A DNA stretch of 64,000 nt from assembly GCA_024803745.1 (NCBI GenBank), contig JANJXV010000261.1, positions 499,501 through 563,500 of the forward strand, read 5' to 3'. The notes under the pieces were generated by a model. It made no database searches, was not told where the DNA came from, and worked only from the letters and a program-made list of their open reading frames with translations. Below are positions 13,945-27,049 of the stretch, one piece after another (positions within the stretch are counted from its first letter, which is position 1; the number at the start of each line of letters is the position of its first letter). Source of the DNA: Megascapheus bottae (lineage: Eukaryota > Chordata > Mammalia > Rodentia > Geomyidae). The position numbers and the translations under genes are program-made.

Positions 13945-16795
13945 CTAACCCTAACCCTAGCCCTTACCCTAACCATAACACTAAACCTAACCTTAACACA
14001 TACCCTTACCCTAACTCTAACCCTAACCTTAACCGTAACCCTAAACCTAACCCTAACCCTAACCCTAACCCATACCCAAACCCTAACCCTACCATAACCC
14101 TTACCCTAACCCTAACCCTAACCTTAACCCAACCCTAAACCTAACCCTAATCCTTACCCTAACCCTAACACTAACCCTAACCCTAAGCCTAACACTTACC
14201 CTTACCCTAACCCTAACTCTAACCCTAACGCTTACACTTAACCTAACCCTAAACCTAACCCTAACCTTAACCCTAACCCTAAACCTAACCTCTAAAACCT
14301 AACCCTAACCGTACCCCTAACCCTAACCCTAACCATAATCATAACCCTTACACTGATCCTAACCCTACGCCTAACCCTAAAACTTACCTTACCCTAACCA
14401 AAAACCTAACCCTAACCCTAACCCTAACACTTCCTCTAACCCTATCCCTAACCCTAAACCTAACCGTAACCCTTACCCTTACCCTAACCCTAACACTAAC
14501 CCTAAAACTTACCCTAACCCTAACCATAACCTTAACACTTAACCTTACCCTAACACTAACCCTAACACTAACCCTTACCCTAACCCTAAACCTAACCCTA
14601 AAACTTACCCTAACTCTAACCCTAACCCTAACCCTAACCCTTACCCTAACCCTAACTCTAACCCTTAAACTTACCCTAACCCTAACCCTAACCTTAACAC
14701 TTAAACTTACCCTAACCCTAACAATAATCCTAACCCTTACCTAACCCTAACCCTAACCGTAACACTTACCCTAACCTAACCCTAACCCTTACCTTAATCC
14801 TAACCCTAACACTAACCCTAATCCTAACTCTTACCCTTACCCTAACCCTAAACCTAACTCTAACCCTAACCGAAACCCTAACCCTTACCCTAACCCTAAC
14901 CCTAACTCTTACACTAACCCTAACCCTAACCCTAAACACTTAACCTTACCCTAACACTAACCCTAACACTAACCCTTACCCTAACCCTAACCCTAACCCT
15001 AAAACTTACCCTAACCCTAACCCTAACCCTAACCGTAACCCTTACCATAAACCTAACACTAAACCTAACCCTAACCCTTACCCTAATCCTAACCCTAACA
15101 CTAATTCTAACCCCTAACCCTAACCCTTAACCAAATCCTAACACTAAACCTAACCCTAACCCTTATCCTTATCCTTACCCTAACCCTACCACTTACCCTA
15201 ACCCTAACGCCAACCCTAACCTTAAACATAACCTAATATTAACCTTAACCCTAACCCTTACCCTTACCCTAACCCAAACTAAACCTAACCCTAACCCTAA
15301 CCCTAACTCCAAACTTAACCCTATACCTAAACCTAAGCCAAGCCCTTACCTTAACCCTAACCCTAAACCTATCACTAATCCTAACCCTAACCCTAACCAT
15401 TACCGTTACCCTAAACCTAACCCTAACCCTAATCCTAACCCTAAACCCTAACCCTAACCCTAACCCTAATCCTTACCCTTATCCTAACCCTAACACTAAC
15501 CCTAAAACTTACCCTTACCCTAAACCCTACACTATCCCTAACCCTAACCCTAACCCTTACCCTAACCCTAACCTTAACCCTAAACCTTACCCTTACCCTA
15601 AACCTAACCCTAACCCTTACCCTAAACCTAACCCTAAACCTAACCCTAACCCTTACCCTCATCTTAACACTAACCCTAAACCTAACTCATCCCCTACCCT
15701 AACGCTAACCCTAAACCTAATCCTAACCCTAATCCTAACCCTAGCACATACTCTTACCCTAACCCTAACCCTAACCCATACCCTAACCCTAACCCTAATC
15801 CTAACCCTTACCCTTACCCTAACCCTAACCCTAACCTTAACCCAACCAAAACCTGACATTAACCCTAACCCTAACGCTAACCCTTACCCTTACCCTAACC
15901 CTGGCACTAAACCTAACCCTAACCCTAACCCTAACTCTTACCCTAACCCTAACCCTAATCCTAAACCTAACCCTTACCCTTACCCTAACCCTAACCCTAA
16001 CCCAAACCTAACCCTAACCCTAACACTAACCTAAACCCTAACCCTTATCATTACCCTAACCCTAACCCTAACCATAACCATAAACCTAACCCTCAACCTA
16101 CACCTAACCCTAACCCTTACCCTTACCCGAACCCTAAACCTAACCTTAACCCTAAACCTAACCTTAACCATTACCCTAACCCTAACTCTGAACCTAAACC
16201 GAACCTTAACCCTATCCCTAACCCTAACCCTAACCTAACCCTATACTTAATGCTAACTCTAACCCTAAAACTAACCCTTACCCTAAACCTAACCCTAACC
16301 CTAACCTTTACCCTTCCCCTAACCGTAACGCTCAACCTAACCGTAACCCTAACCCTAAACCTAACGCCTAACCCTAACCCTAACCGAAACCCTTACCTTA
16401 CCCTAACCCTAACCCTAAACCTAAACCTTACCCTTACCTTTACCCTAACCCTAACCTTAACCCAACCCTAACCCTAAACCTTACCCTTACCCTACCACTA
16501 ACACTAACCCTAATCCTTACCCTAAACCTAAGCCTATCCCTAAACCTTACCCTTTCCCTAACTCTAACCCTAACCCTAACCCTTACCCTAACCCTAACCC
16601 TAAACCTAACCCTAAACCTAACAATAACCATAACCCTAACCCTAACCTTAAACCTAACCCAAACCATAACCCTAACCCTAACCCGTACCTTTCCCTAACC
16701 CTAACCCTAAACCTAACCCTATCCCTAACCCTAACCCTGACCCTTACCCTTACCCTAACCCTAACCCTACACCTAACCCTAACCCTAACCCTAAC
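13945..16795. repeat. Segmental duplication B, copy 2 (about 2.85 kb)
   Basis: Direct, almost abutting second copy of 11190-13893; only about 50 bases separate the two. Relative to copy 1 it has a small deletion near 15275, where ACCCAAACTAAACC replaces a longer stretch, and a 149 bp extra segment at 15876-16024. The copies diverge after the shared CCCTACACCTAACCC near 13866 and 16767. Confidence 0.92.
15876..16024. repeat. 149 bp length difference between the B copies
   Basis: The offset between the copies jumps from 2752 (at CTGACATT) to 2901 (at CTAAACCCTAACCC), so 149 bp are present only in copy 2. The segment is itself telomere-type repeat and includes CCCTGGCACTAAACC. It could be an insertion in copy 2 or a deletion in copy 1. 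Identical CCCTAACCCTAAC flanks at both edges fit a repeat-mediated event. Confidence 0.85.
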
Positions 16796-16799
16796 CCCT

Positions 16800-18960
16800 A
16801 AGCCTAACCCTAATCCTAACCCCTAAACCTAACCCTAACCATAACCATAACCCTTACCCTTATCCTAACCCTACCCCTAACCCTAAAACTTACCCTTACC
16901 CTAACCCCAACCCTAACCCGAACCCTAACCCTAACCCTAAACCTAACCGTAACCCTTACCCTTACCCTTAACCTAACCCTAACACTAATCCTAACTCTAC
17001 ACCTAACCTTAACCGTAACCCTTACCCTTACCCTAACCCTAACCCTAACCCTAAACCTAACACTAAGCCTAACCGTAACCCTTACCCTAACCCTACCCCT
17101 GGACCTAACCCTAACCCTAACACTAACCCTAACCCTAACACTTACACTAACCCTAACCCTAACCCTAATCCTAACCCTTACCCTAATCCTAACCCTAACA
17201 CTAACCCTAATCCCTAACCCTAACCCTTAACCTAACCCTAACCCTAACACTAACCCTAACGTTACCCTTACCCTAAACCTAAACCTAACCCTAAAATTAA
17301 CCCTAACCCTAACTCTAAACTTAAACCTATCCCTAACCCTAACACTCGCCATTATCCTAACCCTAACCCTAAACCTATCACTAACCCTTACCCTAACAAT
17401 CACCCTTACCCTTACCCTAAACCTAACCCTAAACCTAACCCTAATCCTAACCCTAACCCTAACCCCTAACCCTAAACCTAACCCTAATCCTTACCATTAT
17501 CCTAACCCTAACACTAACCCTAACACTTACCCTTACCCTAAACCCTACCCTATCCCTAACCCTAACCCTAACCCTTACCCTAACAATAATCCTAACCCTA
17601 ACCCTAAAACTTACCCTTACCCTAAACCTAACCCTAACACTAACCCTAAAACTTACCCTTACCTTCAACCTAACCCTTAACCTAACCCTTACCCCTACCC
17701 TAATGCTAACCCTAACCCTAACACATACCTGTACCCTAACACTAACCCTAACCTTAACCGTAACCCTAAACCTAACCCTAACCCTTACCCTAACCCAAAC
17801 CCTAACCCTAACCCTAACCCTATTCCTTACTCTTACCCTAACAACAACCCTAATCTTAAAACAAACCTAACCCTAACCCTAACCCTAACCCTTACCCTAA
17901 CCCTAGGGCTAAACCTAACCCTAACCCTAACCCTAACCCTAACCCTAACCATAACAGTAATCCTAATCCTAACCATTACCCTTACCCTAACCCTAACCCT
18001 AAACCTAACCTTAACCCTAACCCTAACCCTAACCCTAACCTTTACCCTAACCCTTATCCTTACCCTAACCCTAAACCTAACCCTAACCCTAAACCTAACC
18101 CTAAACCTAACTCTAACCCTGGCCCTAAACCTAACCCTAACCCTAACACTAATCCTAACACTTACCCTAAACCTAACCCTAACCATTGCCCTTATTCTAA
18201 CCCTAACCCTAAACTTAACCCCAACCCTAACCGTAACCCTTACCGTAACACTTACCCAAACCGTAACCCTAAACCTAACCCTAACCCTCACCCTAAACCT
18301 AACTTTAACCCTAAAACTTACCCTAACCCTAACCCTAACACTAACCCTTAACCTTAGCCTAACCCTAACCCTAACCCTAACCTTAACCCAACGCTAAACC
18401 TAACCCTAATCCTAAATCTAACCCTTACCCTTTCCCTAACCCTAGTCCTAAACCTTACCCTAACCCCAACGCTAACCCTTAACCTAACCCTAACCATAAT
18501 CCTAACCCTAACCCTTACCCTTACCCTAACCATAACCCTAACCCTAACCTAACTCTAACCCTAACCTTAACCCTAACGCTTATCCTTACCCTAATCCTAA
18601 CCCTAAACCTAACCTTAACCCTAAACCTAATCCTTGCCCTTACCCTAACCCTAACTCTAAACCTAACCCTAACCCTTACCCTAACACTAACCCTAACCCT
18701 AACCTAACACTTACCGTTACCCTAACCCTAACCCTAACCCTTACCCTTACCCTAACCCTAACCCTAACCCTTACTCTTACCCTTACCCTAACACTAACCC
18801 TAACCCTAACCGTAAACCTAACCCTAACCCTACCCCTAACCCTTACCCGTTCCCTAACCCTAACCCTAAACCTAACCCTTACCCTTACCCTAACCCTAAA
18901 CTTAACCCTAAACCTAACCCTAACACTAAGCCTAAGCTTAACCCTAACCCTAAACCTAAG
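16800..18960. repeat. Family C, copy 1 (about 2.16 kb)
   Basis: Matches 27050-29270 in order and in rare variants. Shared marks include CCCCTGGACC or CCCCTGGCCC near 17095 and 27357, AACGTTACCC near 17258 and 27485, ACACTCGCCATTA near 17341 and 27712, ACATACCTGTACC near 17722 and 28020, ATAACAGTAATCC near 17951 and 28256, and GTCCTAAACC near 18445 and 28755. Its second part is repeated again in C2. Confidence 0.9.
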
Positions 18961-19011
18961 GCTTACCCTTACTCTAACCCTAAACCTAACCCTAAACCTA
19001 ACCCTAACCCT

Positions 19012-20110
19012 AACCCTAACCCCTAACCCTAAACCTAACCCTAATCCTTACCCTTATCCTAACGCTAACACTAACCCTAACACTTACCCTTACCCTAAAC
19101 CCTACCCTATCCCTAACCCTAACCCTAACCCTTACCCTAACAATAACCCTAACCCTAACCCTAAAACTTACCCTTACCCTAAACCTAACCCTAACCATTA
19201 CCCTAAACCTAACCCTAACCCTAACCCTAAAACTTACCCTTACCTTCAACCTAACCCTTAACCTAACACTTACCAATACCCTAACGCTAACCCTAACCCT
19301 AACCCTAACACATACCTGTACCCTAACACTAACCCTAACCTTAACCATAACCCTAAACCTAACCCTAATCCTTACCCTAACCCAAACCCTAACCCTAACC
19401 CTAACCCTATTCCTTACCCTTACCCTAACAATAACCCTAACCTTAACACAAACCTAAACCTAACCCTAACCCTAACCCTTACCCTTACCCTAAACCTAGC
19501 GCTAAACCTAACCCTAACCCTAACCCTAACCCTAACCATAACAGTAATCCTAATCCTAACCATTACCCTTACCGTAACCCTAACCCTAAACCTAACCGTA
19601 ACCCTAACCCTAACCCTAACCTTTACCCTAACCCTTATCCTTACCCTAACCCTAAACCTAACCCTAACCCTGGCCCTAACCCTAACCCTAACCCTAACAC
19701 TAATCCGAACACTTACCCTAAACCTAACCCTAACCCTTGCCCTTATCCTAACCCTAACCCTAAACTTAACCCCATCCCTAAACCTTACCCTAACTGTAAC
19801 CCTTACCCTAACACTTGCCCTAACCGTAACTCTAAACCTAACCCTAACCCTCACCCTAACCCTAACTCTAACCCTAAAACTTACCCTAACTCTAACCCTA
19901 ACCCTAACCCTTAACGTTAGCCTAACCCTAACCCTAACCCTAACCTTAACCCAACGCTAAACCTAACCCTAATCCTAAATCTAACCCTTACCCTTACCCT
20001 AACCCTAGTCCTAAACCTTACCCTAACCCCAACCCTAACCCTTAACCTAACCCTAACCATAATCCTAACCCTAACCCGTACCCTTACCCTAACCCTAACC
20101 CTAACCCTAA
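19012..20110. repeat. Family C, copy 2 (partial, about 1.1 kb)
   Basis: Repeats 17455-18540 in tandem. AACCCCTAACCC at 17461 matches 19018 (offset 1557), CCATAACAGTAA at 17949 matches 19536 (offset 1587), and GTCCTAAACC at 18445 matches 20008 (offset 1563). ACATACCTGTACC and CTATTCCTTACC are present in both. The changing offset reflects small indels. The first ~650 bp of C1 is missing here. Confidence 0.88.
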
Positions 20111-20459
20111 CTCTAAACTTAACCCTATCCCTAACCCTATACCTAACACCTACCCTTACCCTAAAACTAACCCTAAACCTAACCCTAACCCTAACCCTAA
20201 CCCCTAACCCTAACCCTAACTCTAATCCGTACCCTTATCCTAACCCTAACACTAACACTAACACTTACCCTTACCCTAAACCCTACCCTATCCCTAACCC
20301 TAACCCTAACCCTTACCCTAACCCTAACCCTAACCCTAAACCTTACCCTTACCCTAAACCTAATCCTAACCCTTACCATAATCCTAACCCTAACCCTAGC
20401 CTTAACCATAACCCTAAACCTAACCCTAACCATAGCCCTTATCCTTACCCTAACCCTAA
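20111..20459. repeat. Degenerate repeat between C2 and D1
   Basis: Gene-free. It contains another diverged start of the C core near 20210 (CCCTAACCCTAACTCTAATCC, then AAACCCTACCCTATCCC). No long duplicate could be fixed. Confidence 0.65.
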
Positions 20460-21800
20460 CCCTAACCATAACCCTTACCCTTACCCTAACCCTAACCTTA
20501 ACGCAACCCTAAACCTAACCCTAACCCTAACCCTAACACTTACACTTATCCAAACCCTAGCGCTAAACCTAACCCTAACCCTAACCCTAACCCTTACCCT
20601 AAACCTAACCCTAATCCTACCTCTAACCCTTACCCTTACCCTAACCCTAACCCTAAACCTAACCCTCATCCTAACCCTAACCCTAACCTTAACCATAAAC
20701 CTTATCCTTAACCTAACCCTAACCTTAACCCTAACACTAAACCTAACCCTAAAACTAAACCTAACCCTTACCCTTACCCTAACCCTAACCCTAATCCTAA
20801 CCCTAAACCTAACCCTAACCCTAACCCTAACACTAACCCTTACCCTTCCCCTAACCCTAACCCTAACCCTTACCCTTACCCTAACATTAACCCTAACCCT
20901 AACCCTAACCCTTACTCTAACCCTAAGCCTAACCCTAACCCTAAACCTAATCCTAACCCTAACCCTAACCCTTACCTTTACCCTAACCCTAAACCTAAAC
21001 GTAACCCTAACCCTTACTCTTACCCTTACCCTCACCTAAACTTAAACCTAACCCTAACCCTAACCCTAACCTTAACCGTAAACCCTTATCCTTACCCTAA
21101 CCCTAACCCTAACCATAAACCTACCCCTAACCCTAACCTTAACCCTAACACTTTCCCTTAACCTAAACCTAACCCTAACCATAAACCTAACATTAACCCT
21201 AAACTTAACCATTATCCTTACCCTAACCGTAAGCCTAAAACTAACCCTAACCGTAACCCTAAACCTAACCCCTACCCCTGTCCCTACCCCTTACCCTTAC
21301 CCTAACCCTAACTCTAACCCTAACCCTAACACTCACCCTAACCCTCACCCTAACCATTACCCTTATATTAAACCTGACCTAAACTTAACCCCAACCCTAA
21401 ACCTAACCCTAACCCTAACCCTTAACCTAACACTTACCCTTACCCTAACCCTAACCCTAACCCTTACCCTTACCCTAACTTTAAACCTAAATCTAACCCT
21501 AAACCTAACCCTAACCCTTACCCTAACCCTAACCCTAACTCTTACCCTAATCCTAACCCTAACCCTAACCCTAACCTTAAACCTAACCATAACCATAACC
21601 CCAAACCTAACCCTTACCCTTACCTTAAACCTAACCCTAAGCCTAAACCTAACCCTAACCCTAACTCTAAACTTAACCCTAACCCTAACCCTAACCCTTG
21701 CCCTTACCCTAACCCTAACCCTAAACCTGTCACTAACCCTAACCCTAACCCTAACCCTTAACCTTAACCTAACCCTAACCCTATCCCTAACCTTAACCCA
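20460..21800. repeat. Family D, copy 1
   Basis: Shares marker order with 60770-61600 and 62000-63240. The order is TTAACGCAACCC or its variant, TAGCGCTAAACC (20558, 60869, 62113), CTTACTCTAACCC, CTTACTCTTACCC then CCTCACCTAAACTT (about 21030, 61281, 62579), and AAACCCTTATCC. The part 21580-21780 (AACCATAACCATAACCCC, then CTTGCCCTTACC, then CTGTCACTAACC) continues the match to 62995-63190 and 59930-60115. The nearest relatives are about 40 kb away. Confidence 0.85.
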
Positions 21801-22261
21801 AGCCTAAACCTAACCCTAATCCTAACCCAAATCCTTAAACTTACCCTAACCCTAGCCCTAAACATGATCCTAACCCCAACCCTAACCCTTACCCTAACCC
21901 TAACCATAATCCTAACCCTAACCCTTACCCTTATGCTAACCCTAACCCTAACCTAATCCTAAACCTAACTCTAAGCATAACCTTAACCCTAACACTTATC
22001 CTTACCCTAATCCTAACCCTAAACGTAACCCTAACCGTAGACCTAACCCTTGCCCTTACCCTAACCCTAACTCTAAAACTAACCCTAACCCTTACCCTAA
22101 CACTAACCCTAACCCTAACCCTAACCCTAAACCTAACCCTACTCCTACCCCTAACCCTTACCCTTTCCCTAACACTAACCCTAAACCTAACCCTTACCCT
22201 TACCCTAACCCTAAACCTAACCCTAAATCTAACCCTAACCCTAACCATAACCATAACCTTA
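21801..22261. repeat. Diverged relative of the C tail
   Basis: The order resembles 18380-18700 and 6060-6350: AACCCAAGCC, CTAGCCCTAAAC, CCTAACCCCAACCC, AACCATAATCC, then ACTTATCCTTACCCTAATCC. It carries the odd AACATGATCC near 21864. No gene is present. Confidence 0.65.
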
Positions 22262-23730
22262 ACCCAATCCTAACCCTAACCCTAACCCTTACCCTCACAC
22301 TAACCCTAACCCTAATCCTTACCCTAACCCTAACCCTATCCCTAACGCTTACCCTTTCCCTAACCATAACCCTAACCCTTACATTTACCCTAACCCTAAA
22401 CTGAACCCTAACCCTAACACTAAGCCTAAGCTTAAACCTAACCCAAACCCTAACCCTAACCCTAACCCGTACCTTTCCCTAACCCTAACCCTAAACCTAA
22501 CCCTAACCCTAACCCTAATCCTGACCCTTACCCTTACCCTAACCCTAACCCTAACCCTACACCTAACCCTAACCCTAACCCTAACACTTAACCCTAACCC
22601 CAACCCTAACCCTTACCCTTACCCTTACCCTAACCCTAACCCTAACTCTGACCCTTACCATTACCCTAACCCTAACCCTAACCTTAACTTCAAACCTAAA
22701 CCTAACCCTAACCCTAACCATAACCCTTAACCTAATTCTAATCCTTACCCTAACCCTAAGCCTAAACTTAATCCTAGGCCTAACACTTAACCTTACCCTA
22801 ACCCTAACCCTAACCCTAACGCTTACCCTTACCCTAACCCTAAACCTAACTCTGACCGTAACACTAACCATAAACGTAACTGCCAACCCTAACTCTCACA
22901 CTAACCCCTAACCCTATCCCTAACCATAACCATAACCCTTACCCTTTTCCTAACCCTGCCCCTAACCCTAAAACTTACGCTTATCCTAACCTCTCCCTAA
23001 TTCTAACCTTAACCTAAACTTTCCCCTAACCCTAACCCTAACCCTAACCCGACCCTAACCCTTACCCTTACCCTAACCTTAAACCTAACCCTAACTCTAA
23101 CCCTAACACTTACCCTTACACTAACCCTAACCCTAATCTTAACCCCAACCCGAACCCTAACCCTAACCCTAACCCTAAACCGAACCTTAACCCTAACCCT
23201 TATCCTTACCCTAACCCTAACCCTAAGCCTAACCCTAACCCAAAACCTAACCGTTACCCTTACGCTAACCCTAACCCTAAACCTAACCGTAAACCTTACC
23301 CTAACCCTAACACTAATCCTAACTGTAACCCTAACCTTAACCCAAACCATTACACTTACCCTAACCCTAACCCTAAACCTAACCCTAAACGTAACCCTAA
23401 CCCTAACCCTAATCCTTACCCTAATCCTAACCCTAACCATAACCCTTACCCTAACCCTAATACTTACCCTAAACCTAACCCTACCCATAACCCTTACCCT
23501 AACCCTAATCCTTACCCTAACCCTAACCCTAACCCTAACCCTTCCCCTAACCCTAACCCTAACCCTAACCCTACACTAACCCTTACCCTTACCCTAACCT
23601 TAAAGATAACCCTAACCCTAACCCTAACCCTTACCCTTACATTAACCCTAAACCTAACCTTAACCCTAACCCGAACCCTAACCCTAACCCTAAACCTAAC
23701 CTTAATCCTAACCCTTATCCTTAACCTAAC
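22262..23730. repeat. Family E, copy 1 (about 1.47 kb)
   Basis: Matches 24512-25960. CCCAATCC at 22263 matches 24513 (offset 2250) and the GCCAACCCTAAC near 22882 matches 25102 (offset 2220). Shared rare variants include AAGCCTAAGCTTAAACC near 22423, CCCGTACCTTTCCC near 22466, CTAGGCCTAACAC near 22773, CCCTTTTCCTAACCC near 22942, AACCCGACCC near 23046 and AAACCGAACC near 23178. Confidence 0.9.
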
Positions 23731-24511
23731 CCTAACCATAACCCTAACCCTAAGCCTAACCCTAACGCTAACCCTAACCCTAACCCTAACCATTGCCTTA
23801 TCCTAACTCTAACCCTAAACTTAACCCCAACCCTAAACCTAACCCTAACCCTAAACCTTACCCTAACACTTACCCTAACCGTAACACTAACCCTAACCTT
23901 AACCCTTACGCTAACCCTAACTCTAACCCTAAAACTTACCCTAACTCTTACCCTAACCGTAACCCTAACCCTAACCCTAACCCTTACCCTAACCCTAACT
24001 CTAACCCTAAAACTTACCCTAACCCTAACCCTAACCTTAACACTTAACTTTACCCTAACCCTAACCCTAACCCAAACCCTTACCCTTAACCTTACCCTAA
24101 CACTAACCCTAAACCTAAACCTAACCCTACCCCTACAACTAACCCTTACCCTTTCCCTAACACTAACCCTAAAACTAACCCTTACCCTTACCCTAACCCT
24201 AAACCTAACCCTAACCCTAACCCTAACCCTAACCCTAACCCTAACCTTAACCCAATCCTAACCCTAAACCTAACCCTTACCCTCACACTAACCCTAACCC
24301 TAACACTTACCCTTCCCTAACCCTAAACCTCACCCTTACCCTTACCCTTACGCTTACCCTAACACTAACCCTAACCCTAACCCTAAACCTAACCCTAACC
24401 CTACCCCTAACGCTTACCCTTTCCCTAACACTAACCCTAAACCTAACCCTTACCCTTACCCTAACCCTAAACCTAACCGTAAACCTAACCCTAACCCTAA
24501 CCCTAACCTTA
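23731..24511. repeat. Degenerate repeat between E1 and E2
   Basis: Gene-free. It contains a short internal repeat of CTCTAACCCTAAAACTTACC near 23920 and 24000, and a perfect six-hexamer run at 24209-24244. A CCTTACCCTCACACTAACCC near 24267 anticipates the start of E2, so a degraded extra E start may sit here. Confidence 0.68.
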
Positions 24512-25960
24512 ATCCAATCCTAACCCTAACCCTAACCCTTACCCTCACACTAACCCTAACCCTAATCCTTACCCTAACCCTAACCCTATCCCTAACCCTT
24601 ACACTTTCCCAAACCCTAACCCTAACCCTTATCTTTACCCTAACCCTAAACCTAACCCTAACCCTAACACTAAGCCTAAGCTTAAACCTAACCCAAACCC
24701 TAACCCTAACCCTAACCCGTACCTTTCCCTAACCCTAACCCTAAACCTAACCCTAATGCTAACCCTAACCCTGACCCTTACCCTTACCCTAACCCTAACC
24801 CTACACCTAACCCTAACCCTAACCCTAACACTTAACCCTAACCCTAACCCTTACCCTTACCCTAACCCTAACCCTAACTCTCACCGTTACCATTACCCTA
24901 ACCCTAATCCTAAACTTAACCCCAAACCTAAACCTAAACCTAACCCTAACCATAAACCTTAACCTAACTCTAATCCTTACCCTAACCCTAACCCTAGGCC
25001 TAACACTTACCCTTACCCTAACCCTAACCCTAACCCTAACTCTTACCCTTACCCTAATCCTAAACCTAACCCTGACCCTAACACTAACCCTAAACCTAAC
25101 AGCCAACCCTAACCCTCACACTAACCCCTAACCCTATCCCTAACCATAACCATAACCCTTACCCTTTTCCTAACCCTACCCCTAACCCTAAAACTTACGC
25201 TTATCCTAACCCCTCCCTAACTCTAACCTTAACCCTAACCCTTCCCCTAACCCTGACCCTAACCCTAACCCTAACCCGACCCTAACCCTTACCCTTACCC
25301 TAACCTTAAACCTAACCCTAACCCTAACCCTAACCCTTACCCTTACACTAACCCTAACCCTAATCTTAACCCCAACCCGAACCCTAACCCAACCCTAAAC
25401 CGAACCTTAACCCTAACCCTTATCCTTACCCTAACCCTAACCCTAACCCTAACCCTAAGCCTAAACCTAACCCAAAACCTACCCTTACGCTTACGCTAAC
25501 CCTAACCCTAAACCTAACCGTAAACCTTAACCTAACGCTAACACTAATCCTAACTCTAACCCTAACCTTAACTCAAACCCTTACCCTTACCCTAACCCTA
25601 ACCCTAAAACTAACCCTAAACCTAAACCTAACCCTAACCCTAATCCTTACCCTAATCCTAACCCTAACCATAACCCTTACCCTAACCCTAATCCTTACCC
25701 TAATCCTTACCCTAACCCTAACCGTAACCATAACCCTTACCCTAAACCTAATTCTTACCCTAACCCTAACCCTAACCCTAAACCTTCCCCTAACCCTAAC
25801 CCTAACCCTAACCCTAACCCTAACCTAACCCTTACCCTTACCCTAACCTTAAAGCTAACCCGAACCCTAACCCTAACCCTTACCCTTACATTAACCCTAA
25901 CCCTAACCTTAACCCTAACCCGAACCCTAACCCTAACCCTAACCCTAACCTTAATCCTAA
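24512..25960. repeat. Family E, copy 2
   Basis: Second copy of 22262-23730, about 2.22-2.25 kb downstream. It keeps AAGCCTAAGCTTAAACC, CCCGTACCTTTCCC, CTAGGCCTAACAC, CCCTTTTCC and AACCCGACCC. Differences include CTCACCGTTACC near 24879 for CTGACCCTTACC. It runs directly into C3. Confidence 0.9.
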
Positions 25961-25989
25961 CTCTTATCCTTACCCTAACCCTAACCCTA

Positions 25990-26760
25990 ACCCTAACCCT
26001 AACCCCTAACCCTAAACCTAACCCTAATCCTTACCCTTATCCTAACCCTAACACTAACCCTAACACTTACCCTTACCCTAAACCCTACCCTATCCCTAAC
26101 CCTAACCCTAACCCTTACCCTAACAATAACCCTAAACCTAACCCTAAACCTTACCCTTACCCTAAACCTAACCCTAACCCTAACCCTAAAACTTACCCTT
26201 ACCTTCAACCTAACCCTTAACCTAACCCTAACCCCTACCCTAACGCTAACCCTAACCCTAACCCTAACACATACCTGTACCCTAACACTAACCCTAACCT
26301 TAACCGTAACCCTAAACCTAACCTTACCCCTTACCCTAACACAAACCCTAACAATAACCCTAACCTTAACACAAACCTAAACCTAACCCTAACCCTAACC
26401 CTTACCCTTAAACTAACCCTAGCGCTAAACCTAACCCTAACCCTAACCCTAACCCTAACCATAACAGTAATCCTAATCCTAACCATTACCCTTACCCTAA
26501 CCCTAACCCTAAACCTAACCCTTGCCCTTACCCTAACCCTAACTCTAAACCTAACCCTAACCCTAACCCTTACCCTAAAACTAACCCTAAACCTAACCTA
26601 ACAGTTACCGTTACCCTAACCCTAACCCTAACCCTAAACCTTACCCTTACCCTTACCCTAACCCTAACCCTAAACCTTACACTTACCCTTACCCTAACAC
26701 TAACCCTAACCCTAACCCTAAACCTAACCCTAACCCTACCCCTAACCCTTACCCATTCCC
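25990..26760. repeat. Family C, copy 3, with a 627 bp internal deletion
   Basis: The first part follows 27834 onward: CCTAAACCCTACCC, ACATACCTGTACC near 26270, AACAATAACCC, and CCATAACAGTAA at 26459 matching 28254 (offset 1795). From CTTGCCCTTA at 26521 it matches 28943 (offset 2422). The 627 bp between these points in C4 is absent here. The later part ends with CCCATTCCC near 26754, matching CCCGTTCCC near 29168. Confidence 0.85.
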
Positions 26761-27049
26761 TAACCCTACACCTAACCCTAACCCTAACCCTAACACCTAA
26801 CCCTAACCCTAACCATAACCCTAACCCTTACCCTTACCCTAACCCTAACCCTAACCCTGACCCTTACCATTACACTAACCCTAACCCTAACCTTAACCCC
26901 AACCCTAAACCTGACCCTAAACCTAACCCTAACAATTAACCTAACCCTAATCCTTACACTAGCCCTAACCCTAAGCCTAACACTTACCTTACACTAACCC
27001 TAACCCTAACCCTAACGCTTACCCTTAGCCTAACCCTAAACCTAACCCT
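26761..27049. repeat. Degenerate repeat between C3 and C4
   Basis: Gene-free. The order of variants (CCCTACACC, AACCATAACCC, CTGACCCTTACCATTAC, AAGCCTAACACTTACC) follows the E interior (22556-22800) at low similarity. Confidence 0.6.

Noticed and set aside
20558..20565. TAGCGCTA palindrome as a regulatory or attachment site
   Set aside because: It recurs at 16 places as part of longer copied blocks. Its conservation is explained by shared descent.
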